Below the pieces are notes generated by a model. That model was not told where the DNA came from. It did not search any database and saw only the letters and a list, made by a program, of their open reading frames with translations. A DNA stretch of 64,000 nt, taken from positions 1 through 64,000 of the forward strand of contig CAYRNF010000013.1 of the NCBI GenBank assembly GCA_964425695.1, read 5' to 3'. A program made the position numbers and the translations under genes. Source of the stretch: JAKPBU01 sp964425695. Lineage in GTDB: Bacteria; Pseudomonadota; Gammaproteobacteria; Xanthomonadales; Xanthomonadaceae. Shown here one piece after another: positions 44,066 through 50,745 of the stretch. Positions within the stretch are counted from its first letter, which is position 1. Each line of letters opens with the position of its first letter.

Positions 44066-44605
44066 TTACGCCGCCTTCAGCACCTCTTCGCCCTGCTTCC
44101 AGTTGCAGGGGCACAGTTCGTCGGTCTGCAGCGCGTCCAGGACGCGCAGCACTTCGTCCGGGCTACGGCCCACCGACAGGTCGGTGACGTACACGAAGCG
44201 GATGATGCCGTCGGGGTCCACGATGAACGTGGCGCGCTGGGCGACGCCTTCGTTCTTGTCCAGGATGCCCAGCGCGGCGGTGAACTCGCGCTTGATGTCG
44301 GCCAGCATCGGGAACGGCAGGTCCTTCAGGTCCTTGTGGTGGGTGCGCCAGGCGTGGTGCACGAACTCGCTGTCGGTGGAGCCGGTCAGCAGCTGCGCGT
44401 CGCGATCCACGAAGGCCTGGTTCTTGGCTGCGAAACCGGCCAGCTCGGTGGGGCACACGAAGGTGAAATCCTTCGGATAGAAGAACAGCACCAGCCACTT
44501 GCCCTTGTAGGTGTCGTTGTCGATATCGACGAAGGCGTTGTTCAGGTCGGTGGACACGGTGGCCTTGAGCTTGAACTCGGGCAGCTTGTCGCCTACGGAA
44601 AGCAT
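44066..44605 (-). CDS. ahpC: Alkyl hydroperoxide reductase C (2-Cys peroxiredoxin, AhpD-partnered type)
   Basis: 179 residues from the ATG at 44605, with AAGGAG upstream. The peroxidatic Cys51 is in FTFVCPTELAGF. The C-terminal Cys pair (Cys165, Cys167) in DELCPCNWKQG resembles the mycobacterial AhpC that is reduced by AhpD, rather than the AhpF-dependent enteric form. With ahpD next door and no ahpF seen, AhpD is the probable reductant. It diverges from oxyR, with an OxyR site abutting its -35. Confidence 0.96.
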   Translation of the reverse strand: MLSVGDKLPEFKLKATVSTDLNNAFVDIDNDTYKGKWLVLFFYPKDFTFVCPTELAGFAAKNQAFVDRDAQLLTGSTDSEFVHHAWRTHHKDLKDLPFPMLADIKREFTAALGILDKNEGVAQRATFIVDPDGIIRFVYVTDLSVGRSPDEVLRVLDALQTDELCPCNWKQGEEVLKAA

Positions 44606-44671
44606 GGGGACGCTCCTTGAGGGGTTGGGTCTGGGTGAAGCGGGCACGTGGCCCGGGCTTCGATGGCGCAC

Positions 44672-44700
44672 ATTATTGCGACGCAGCATCGATACGGCAA
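44672..44700 (-). promoter_or_regulatory. ahpC promoter
   Basis: On the minus strand TTGCCG (44700-44695), 17 nt and AATAAT (44677-44672). This gives a leader of about 60 nt before the ahpC ATG. The OxyR motif starts directly upstream of the -35, the arrangement of OxyR-activated promoters. Confidence 0.72.
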
Positions 44701-44737
44701 CTCGATTGCGTTTATCAGTTTCATAGCCTTAGTCTAT
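44701..44737. promoter_or_regulatory. OxyR binding site between ahpC and oxyR
   Basis: The ATAG-N7-CTAT-N7-ATAG-N7-CTAT consensus is matched as CTCG, TTAT, ATAG, CTAT at exact 7-nt spacing (13 of 16 bases, the oxyR-side half perfect). It touches the ahpC -35 at 44700 and overlaps an ATG at 44736. Activation of ahpC and autorepression of oxyR are the expected outcomes, by analogy with known OxyR sites. Confidence 0.78.
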
Positions 44738-44741
44738 GGCT

Positions 44742-45686
44742 ATGAATCTCCGCGACCTGCGCTACCTCGTGGCCCTGGCGGACCACCGCCACTTCGGCAG
44801 GGCCGCGGCGGCCTGCTTCGTCAGCCAGCCCACGCTGTCCACCCAGATCCGCAAGCTGGAGGAGGAACTGGGCGTGGCGGTCGTGGAACGCGCGCCGCGC
44901 AAGGTGATGCTGACCCCGGTGGGCCGCGAGATGGCCGAACGCGCGCGCCGCATTGTGGCCGAGGTGGAGCAGATGAAGGAAACGGCGCGCCGCAGCCAGG
45001 ATCCGGAGGCCGGCACGGTGCGCCTGGGCATGTTCCCGACGCTCGGCCCCTACCTGCTGCCGCACGTGGTGCCGCGCATCCGCGCGCGCTTCCCCCGGCT
45101 GGAACTGCGCCTGGTCGAGGAAAAGAGCGACGTGCTGCTGGCGCGCCTCAAGGACGGCCGCCTGGATGCGGGGCTGCTCGCGCTGCCGGTGCACGACGAG
45201 CAGCTGCATGCGGAATTCCTGTTCGAGGAGCCGTTCCTGCTGGCCGTGCCCGAATCGCACCCGCTGGCCCGGCGCGGCGCGCTGTCGCTCGAGGACCTGG
45301 CCAGCGAAAAGCTGCTGCTGCTGGAGGACGGCCACTGCCTGCGCGACCAGGCGCTGGACGTGTGTGCGCTCGCCGGCAGCGGCGAGCGCGGCGAGTTCCG
45401 CGCCACCAGCCTGGAAACGCTGCGCCAGATGGTGGCCGCCGATGTCGGGGTCACGCTGCTGCCCACGCTCGCGGTGAAGCCGCCGGTGGCGCGCTCGGAG
45501 AACATCCATCTGCTTCCGTTCCGCGACGCCAGCCCCAGCCGCCGCATCGCCATGGTCTGGCGCCGCAGTTCGGCCATGCACGCATTCCTGACCAGCCTGG
45601 CGCAGGTGTTCCGCGACTTGCCCGACGAGTTGTTTGAGGTGCAACCAGCAAGTGTGGGTAGCTCACAACAGCAAACGGCACGTTAG
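44742..45686 (+). CDS. oxyR: Hydrogen peroxide-sensing LysR-type regulator OxyR
   Basis: 314 residues from the ATG at 44742. An ATG two codons earlier (44736) lies inside the OxyR site. With the second ATG the redox cysteines in DGHCLRDQALDVC fall at 199 and 208, exactly the E. coli numbering. The HTH is RAAAACFVSQPTLSTQIRKLE. The effector domain has LGPYLLPHVVPRIR and FRATSLETLRQMVAA. The extreme C-terminus (PASVGSSQQQTAR) is unusual in composition and borders an AT-richer insertion. No ribosome site is obvious, so a leaderless or weakly initiated message is possible. Confidence 0.96.
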   Translation: MNLRDLRYLVALADHRHFGRAAAACFVSQPTLSTQIRKLEEELGVAVVERAPRKVMLTPVGREMAERARRIVAEVEQMKETARRSQDPEAGTVRLGMFPTLGPYLLPHVVPRIRARFPRLELRLVEEKSDVLLARLKDGRLDAGLLALPVHDEQLHAEFLFEEPFLLAVPESHPLARRGALSLEDLASEKLLLLEDGHCLRDQALDVCALAGSGERGEFRATSLETLRQMVAADVGVTLLPTLAVKPPVARSENIHLLPFRDASPSRRIAMVWRRSSAMHAFLTSLAQVFRDLPDELFEVQPASVGSSQQQTAR

Positions 45687-45809
45687 ATTGCGTCACGTAA
45701 CGCGTTTTCTGGCTGGCAATGCTCGCTTGTTAGAAACGTTATCGGCTGCCGCGGAATCGCATTAACTACTCTCCGTTGGATGACCCGCTTCGTATACGGA
45801 GTAACCATC

Positions 45810-45893
45810 ATGAAAAGTACGTGCATTGTCTTGCTCACACTGCGATACATCATACCGATTGCGCCCACCGTGCATCATTTCCGCAAGCATTAA
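45810..45893 (+). CDS. Possible 27-residue small ORF in the AT-rich segment
   Basis: ATG at 45810 is preceded by CGGAG eight nt upstream and followed by MKSTCIVLLTLRYIIPIAPT..., hydrophobic in the middle and basic at the end, stopping at TAA 45891-45893. It overlaps the convergent DUF2971 stop by four bases. The good ribosome site is the only support. It may be chance. Confidence 0.25.
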   Translation: MKSTCIVLLTLRYIIPIAPTVHHFRKH

Positions 45894-46765
45894 TCGCGCA
45901 GCGCATCTAGCCTTGTAAAGCTGATCTGAAAGACCTGCCCTTGCGAAGCCTGCCACCGCTGAGCATGGGGGTACTTCTCGATCAACAGCGGTTCAATCTC
46001 ATTTCGTAGTTGAGACGCCCGAGCACCAAAGTAGACCGCTATCAGCTCGCGCGGATGAAAATGCACATCTTCAAAGTCAGCATCGGGATTCCGGCCTTGC
46101 CCGCTGATAAGCCGAACTTCCTGTTCGTAACGCCAGTGCTCCGATTTCAGAACCATCAAGGGATCTACGAGATCCGCGGTCAGATTTATGTTGCCGGCTA
46201 GAAAGCTGGCCAATCTCTCATCGTCCAGCAAAGGCGGAGCACGATCACTGTAAGTAACCGGCTTAGCGAGCCGATACGGACTGTCGATCTCATCAACGTT
46301 CGAGAACTCTAGAACAACGCCCTGATGATTGTTCGCGTATATCCCCCACATCGTGTTGTCGTCATGCACTCGGCTAAGGCATAGAACTTTTGTCGTTCTC
46401 AAATGAGCGACTATCTCTTTGCCGAATCCGTCCATTTCATCGGTGTATTTCGCTAACGCTTCTTCGACAGCAGGGCGCATTTCTTCGTCGAACTGATCGC
46501 GACCAAGTTGGAGAAAGATCGGTCGGCCGACTTCAAGCATCGCCCCCATCCGAGTGAAAGACGTTTGTTGCCCGGGCTTCTGGATGCGCGCCCACATTAG
46601 ATCGAGCGCGCGTTGCGTTACGTACTGCGCATCGAATGTAGTGGAGTACGGGACAGACATGTCGAACAAGTCGTTAAACATGCCTGGGCGAGACCAGCGC
46701 AGAGTACGATTGACCAACGTCGGCCGGGCACCGGCTGGACTGAGGTACTTGAAATAGCGATCCAT
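45890..46765 (-). CDS. DUF2971 family protein
   Basis: 291 residues from the ATG at 46765 (MDRYFKYLSPAGARPTL). The frame extends upstream to 46876 with no family support. DUF2971 features are RYFKYL.., LRWSRPGMFNDLFD near the start, the central KVLCLSRVHDDNTMWGIYANNHQGVVLEF and the later WRYEQEVRLISG. Members are scattered accessory genes often near defence or mobile loci. Biochemical function is unknown to me. No signal peptide. Composition differs strongly from neighbours, indicating horizontal acquisition. Confidence 0.85.
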   Translation of the reverse strand: MDRYFKYLSPAGARPTLVNRTLRWSRPGMFNDLFDMSVPYSTTFDAQYVTQRALDLMWARIQKPGQQTSFTRMGAMLEVGRPIFLQLGRDQFDEEMRPAVEEALAKYTDEMDGFGKEIVAHLRTTKVLCLSRVHDDNTMWGIYANNHQGVVLEFSNVDEIDSPYRLAKPVTYSDRAPPLLDDERLASFLAGNINLTADLVDPLMVLKSEHWRYEQEVRLISGQGRNPDADFEDVHFHPRELIAVYFGARASQLRNEIEPLLIEKYPHAQRWQASQGQVFQISFTRLDALRD

Positions 46766-47042
46766 CTTCGGTTCGTGCCTATCTAGAAAGGGCTGCCGGA
46801 TTAAGCGCACCTCAGTTGACGCGACATGAGTGTATGGGGGTGGGGCGAGCGCGATCCATGCTAGTAACGTACACATAGGCCGTCACGCGCCCTCCGAAAA
46901 TCAACAATGACCCACTGACCTACCGAAGCATCGTTCACCAGCTGAAACACTGAGGCCGACCCAAGGCGCTACCGCACCGCCCACCCACCCCCACCTCCCC
47001 CGCATCACAGTTCCGGGTGCGCCCGGCCAGAGGGAGACGCAG

Positions 47043-47909
47043 ATGAAGCAGGTCATCGCCACGCACGACGCGCCCGCGCGGCATTGGGTGGGCGACGGGT
47101 TCCCGGTCCACGGGATGTTCGGTTACAGCGGGCCCGGGGTGGCACAGCGCAGCCCGTTCCTGATGCTGGATTACGCGGCGCCGTTCCGCTTCGAACCCAC
47201 CACGCAGCGGCGTGGCGTGGGCCAGCATCCGCATCGCGGGTTCGAGACGGTGACCATCGTGTACGACGGCGAGGTGGAGCATCGCGACTCCACCGGCCAG
47301 GGCGGCACGATCGGCCCGGGCGACGTGCAGTGGATGACCGCAGGCCGCGGGATCCTGCACGAGGAATTCCACTCCGCCGGCTTCGCCGCGCGCGGCGGCG
47401 AGTTCGAGATGGTGCAGCTGTGGGTGAACCTGCCGAAGACGCACAAGATGGCCGAACCCGGCTACCAGGGCATCACCGATGCGCAGATTCCTTCGGTGCC
47501 GCTGCCGGGCGATGCCGGCCGCGTGCGGGTGATCGCCGGTGCGTACGGCGACACCCGGGGTCCGGCGCGCACGTTCTCGCCGATGAACGTGCTGGACGTG
47601 CGCCTGGACGCGGGCAGGTCCGCGCAGCTGCCGCAGCCGGAAGGCTGGACGGTGCAGGTGGTGGTGCTGGCCGGCACGGTGCTGGTGAACGGCACGGTGC
47701 TGCGCGCCCGCCAGGCGGCGACGCTCGCGACCGCAGGCAGCGCCGTCTCGATCGAAGCCAACGGCGACGCCAAGCTGCTGCTGCTGGCCGGCGAGCCGAT
47801 CGACGAGCCGGTGGTGGGCTACGGCCCGTTCGTGATGAACAGCCAGCAGGAGATCGCGCAGGCGGTGGCGGACTTCAACGGCGGCAGGTTCGGGCGCATG
47901 CCGGGCTGA
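47043..47909 (+). CDS. Pirin family protein
   Basis: 288 residues, a bicupin. The N-terminal metal-binding motif is GQHPHRGFETVTIVYDGEVEHRDS (split here as family pattern HPHRG and the later E-H pair), with GDVQWMTAGRGILHEE following and the C-terminal domain SPMNVLDVRL. Bacterial pirins act as quercetinases or redox-responsive regulators. The role here is open. Position just beyond the AT-rich segment suggests it was once closer to oxyR. Confidence 0.93.
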   Translation: MKQVIATHDAPARHWVGDGFPVHGMFGYSGPGVAQRSPFLMLDYAAPFRFEPTTQRRGVGQHPHRGFETVTIVYDGEVEHRDSTGQGGTIGPGDVQWMTAGRGILHEEFHSAGFAARGGEFEMVQLWVNLPKTHKMAEPGYQGITDAQIPSVPLPGDAGRVRVIAGAYGDTRGPARTFSPMNVLDVRLDAGRSAQLPQPEGWTVQVVVLAGTVLVNGTVLRARQAATLATAGSAVSIEANGDAKLLLLAGEPIDEPVVGYGPFVMNSQQEIAQAVADFNGGRFGRMPG

Positions 47910-48264
47910 AGGCGGCCGGATGGGCTCGGCGCAACCGGCGCGAGCCCTGCGCATGGATTACGGGATGGCTCCCTGCGTTGCAGGGAGCAACGCCGGGCCG
48001 ATCCGTAGAGAGCGTTGTCCGCTTGCAGGCGGGATCCGGATCCGTGAGCGGCCCGAAGCGCAGATGCCGGTTCCCCACGGGCACGGCGCACGCCCACGCG
48101 GCGACGGTGCGATCCCCAGGCATCGACAGATGGCATCGCGACGCGCGTAGCATCCGCCGCGTGCAACCGACCGCCGCCAGACCACTGCCGCTCCCTCGTC
48201 GCCCCATGGCCACGGGCCACGCACGCGTGGCGCCGCGTCCTGCCTGCACCGGGCGGCTGCGCGC
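47910..48264. other. 355-bp gap after the pirin gene, one hairpin
   Basis: No gene is supported here. A perfect 9-bp inverted repeat, GCTCCCTGC/GCAGGGAGC, with loop GTT lies at 47968-47988, 59 bp after the pirin stop. No T-run follows, so termination is uncertain. The rest shows nothing recognisable. Confidence 0.5.
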
Positions 48265-48945
48265 ATGAGTCCGCGCGCCTGGATGGTGGCTGGCCTTCTG
48301 CTCGGCGCGGCGGGCTGGTGGTTCTCGCCGCTGTCGCCGCGCGTGCCGGATCCGCCGCGCATTGCGTCGGTCGAACCGGGAACCGCCAACGCCGCGTATT
48401 CCACGGCCGATCCGCGATGCCCGCCTCCGCCGCGCGTCGGGATCGGCGCGCCACCGCTGCAATCGCCGGTGCCGGGCGGGTTCCCAGCCCTGCAGCTCGA
48501 AGGCGCCCGCCTGACCGCGCTGGCCGGCTTCAGCATCGAGGCGCGCGTGCTGTCGCGACGCGATTACGCGTTCGGCCGCGAAGCCGACTACTCGCCCACC
48601 GACCTGGCGCTGGGCTGGGGCCGGATGCGCGAGGACGCGGTGGTGGATGCGCTGTCCGTGGACCAGGACGGACGCTGGTACTTCTACCGCTGGGGCGCGG
48701 GCAGCCCGCCGATCCCCTCGCGCGAGATCGCCATGAGCAGCGCCAACATGCACCTGATTCCCGCCGATGCCGCCGTGGCCGCGGCGCTGAAACGCGTGCG
48801 CAAGGGCCAACGCGTGCGCATCGACGGCTGGCTGGTGGAACTGCAGGGCGACGACGGCTGGCGCTGGCGCAGTTCGCTGACCCGCGACGACCAGGGCGCG
48901 GGCGCCTGCGAACTGGTCTACGCGTGCGGCATCACGGTGCTGTAG
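48265..48945 (+). CDS. Membrane-anchored protein of unknown function
   Basis: 226 residues with one N-terminal hydrophobic segment (MSPRAWMVAGLLLGAAGWWF) acting as signal or anchor, a Pro-rich linker, and a globular domain with EARVLSRRDYAFGREADYSP, LALGWGRMREDAVVD, QDGRWYFYRWG, MSSANMHLIPADAAV and IDGWLVELQGDDGWRWRSSLTR. The last part looks like a beta-rich fold with a conserved-looking Cys pair near the end (GACELVYACG). I recall similar unnamed transmembrane proteins in xanthomonads. No function is proposed. Confidence 0.75.
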   Translation: MSPRAWMVAGLLLGAAGWWFSPLSPRVPDPPRIASVEPGTANAAYSTADPRCPPPPRVGIGAPPLQSPVPGGFPALQLEGARLTALAGFSIEARVLSRRDYAFGREADYSPTDLALGWGRMREDAVVDALSVDQDGRWYFYRWGAGSPPIPSREIAMSSANMHLIPADAAVAAALKRVRKGQRVRIDGWLVELQGDDGWRWRSSLTRDDQGAGACELVYACGITVL

Positions 48946-48963
48946 CCGCGGCTTCGGCCGCGA
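48943..48963 (+). repeat. REP-like stem-loop at a stop codon
   Basis: CGCGGC (48947-48952), loop TTCG and GCCGCG (48957-48962) follow a TAG that is the stop of the preceding gene. The unit TAGCCGCGGCTTCGGCCGCGA is a close relative of the GTAGGAGCGGCT repeat. It could act as a 3' mRNA hairpin. No T-run. Confidence 0.55.
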
Positions 48964-49031
48964 GATGTCGCGGACCAGACGGTGCGGCAAACCCTCGCGC
49001 CCGAAGCCGCCCTGCACGCCTCGGCACGCTG

Positions 49032-49700
49032 CTACCGGGGCGCTGACACCGGTGCTTGCAGCCCGACCGGGCAACTCACGCCCGTGCCGCCCAGGCCGCA
49101 ATACCCCATCGGGTTCTTGGACAGATACTGCTGGTGCTCGTCCTCGGCGTAGTAGAACGCCGGCGCGGGGAAGACGATCTCGGTGGTGATGTCGCCATAG
49201 CCGGCTTCGCGCAGCTTCTGCTGGAAGGCGTCGCGACTGGCCATGGCCGCATCGAACTGCGCCTGCGTGGTGCAGTAGATCGCCGAACGGTACTGGGTGC
49301 CGGTGTCGTTGCCCTGGCGCATGCCCTGGGTGGGGTCGTGGCTTTCCCAGAAGATCTTCAGCAGGGCGTCGAAGGACGCCTGCGCTGGGTCGTAAGCCAC
49401 CAGCACCACTTCGGCATGCCCGGTCTCGCCGCTGCACACTTCGCGGTAGTTGGCGTGCGGCGTGTACCCGCCTGCATAGCCCACCGCCGTGGTGAACACG
49501 CCCGGCACCGACCAGAACTTGCGTTCGGCACCCCAGAAGCAACCCATGCCGAACTGCACCTGCTCCATTCCGGCGAACTCGCCGGCGATAGGGCGGCCGT
49601 GCACGTGGTGCGCGTTGCGCACCGGCATGGGCGTATCGCGCCCGGGCAGCGCCTTGTCGGCGGCGACCATGCGCTGTTTGAAGGCACCGATGCCGAACAT
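49032..49700 (-). CDS. msrA: Peptide methionine sulfoxide reductase A
   Basis: 222 residues from the ATG at 49700, with GGGAG seven nt upstream. The catalytic Cys is in FGMGCFWGAERKFW (about residue 53). Downstream segments GYAGGYTPHANYREVCSGETGHAEVV and the C-terminal resolving region GYCGLGGTGVSCP are present. The length and N-terminal extension match the E. coli-like MsrA class. It repairs S-epimers of methionine sulfoxide in proteins. No signal peptide. Confidence 0.96.
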   Translation of the reverse strand: MFGIGAFKQRMVAADKALPGRDTPMPVRNAHHVHGRPIAGEFAGMEQVQFGMGCFWGAERKFWSVPGVFTTAVGYAGGYTPHANYREVCSGETGHAEVVLVAYDPAQASFDALLKIFWESHDPTQGMRQGNDTGTQYRSAIYCTTQAQFDAAMASRDAFQQKLREAGYGDITTEIVFPAPAFYYAEDEHQQYLSKNPMGYCGLGGTGVSCPVGLQAPVSAPR

Positions 49701-49802
49701 GGAACGTCTCCCGCAAGATCCTGCACCCAAGATGCGGGCACGGGCGTGCCGATCAAGCGCCGCGTCCGACGCGGCAGCAAGCCCTGCGGCGCGTGGCGCG
49801 GA

Positions 49803-50726
49803 TCACGTGGGCAGCCGCTCGCGCCCCCTCAGGCCCGCAACGAAGATGCCGGCCAGGCTGGCGGCCACGCCCAGCCACTCGCGCGGCGTGGTGGCGCGCC
49901 CCAGCAGGGCGACGTCCAGCAGGAAGGCGACGATCGGCTGCAACAGCAGCAACAGGCCCACCAGCGCCACCGGCAGGCGCTGCATCGCCTTGGAGATCAG
50001 CACCCAGCTCAGGCAGTGGCCCACGATGGCCAGGGCCAGCAGCACCGCCAACGCCCGCTGCGACGGGATGGCGAACGGCACGCCTTCGGCCAGCCCGGCC
50101 AGGCCCAGCAGGGCCGCGCAGCCCAGCGAGGCCAGGCCCAGCACCTGCGCGACCGGTACCGGCGTAGCGCCCGCGTCCGCGCGGCGCTGCGCGGTGCGCA
50201 GGCCCAGGTTGTAGGCCGCGTAGCACAGGCCCGTTCCCAGGCCGAGCCAGACGCCCCAGCGGTATTCCGGCGCCAGCGCGGACCAGCCGCCGCCGAGCAG
50301 CAACCACAGGCCCGCGAACGCGAGCGCGATGCCGGCCACGAAGCGCGGACCGGGCCTTTCGCGGAACAGCAGCGCGCCGGCCAGCGCCATGAAGAACACC
50401 TGCGTGTTGGCCAGCAGCGTGGCCAGCCCGGGCCCCACCAGCAGGATGCTGCGATGCCACAGCCACAGGTCCGCGGCGAACGCCGCCGCCGGCACCGCGC
50501 ACCACGCCCAGGCCGCGCGTGGCATCGGTTTCCAGCCGCCTTGCGCGGCGACCAGCGCGCACAGGAACAGCCCTGCGAAGGCCATGCGCCAGAACGCGGA
50601 GACGGTGGGCGGCACGGCCGCGTAGCGCACCATCAGGCCGTTGGTGCCGATCAGCGCGGCGCCGGCCAGCATCGCCAGCGCGGCGCGCGGGTCGATGCGG
50701 GGAAGCGCGCTGGCGGATGCGGTCAT
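49803..50726 (-). CDS. EamA/DMT-family transporter
   Basis: 307 residues from the ATG at 50726 (an ATG two codons earlier is possible). About ten transmembrane helices form two EamA repeats: the first includes AFWRMAFAGLFLCALVA and ANTQVFFMALAGALLFRERP, the second KAMQRLPVALVGLLLLLQPIVAFLLD. Members export metabolites and amino acids. The substrate is unknown. It is convergent with nothing obvious, and its start lies 20 bp from the end of the diguanylate cyclase gene on the same strand. Confidence 0.88.
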   Translation of the reverse strand: MTASASALPRIDPRAALAMLAGAALIGTNGLMVRYAAVPPTVSAFWRMAFAGLFLCALVAAQGGWKPMPRAAWAWCAVPAAAFAADLWLWHRSILLVGPGLATLLANTQVFFMALAGALLFRERPGPRFVAGIALAFAGLWLLLGGGWSALAPEYRWGVWLGLGTGLCYAAYNLGLRTAQRRADAGATPVPVAQVLGLASLGCAALLGLAGLAEGVPFAIPSQRALAVLLALAIVGHCLSWVLISKAMQRLPVALVGLLLLLQPIVAFLLDVALLGRATTPREWLGVAASLAGIFVAGLRGRERLPT

Positions 50727-50745
50727 CCGCACAGCTTACGTGCGC

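Larger units (their letters stand above)
45687..46960. other. AT-richer accessory segment between oxyR and the pirin gene
   Basis: By eye the base composition falls to about half GC from the end of oxyR to around 46960, against roughly 70 percent on both sides, and codon use in the enclosed gene is much less GC-biased. No transposase, integrase, tRNA or convincing flanking repeats were found. The only clear gene is DUF2971. A transfer event with lost mobility genes is inferred. Confidence 0.7.

Noticed and set aside
45681..45740. Possible integron attC-like site (GTTAGAT and TTAGAAAC) at the edge of the AT-rich segment
   Set aside because: No matching RYYYAAC partner at the other end and no integrase or cassette array.
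45691..46890. Short CGTCACG match on both sides of the DUF2971 segment as target-site duplication
   Set aside because: Only seven bases and in unequal contexts. Easily by chance in this composition.
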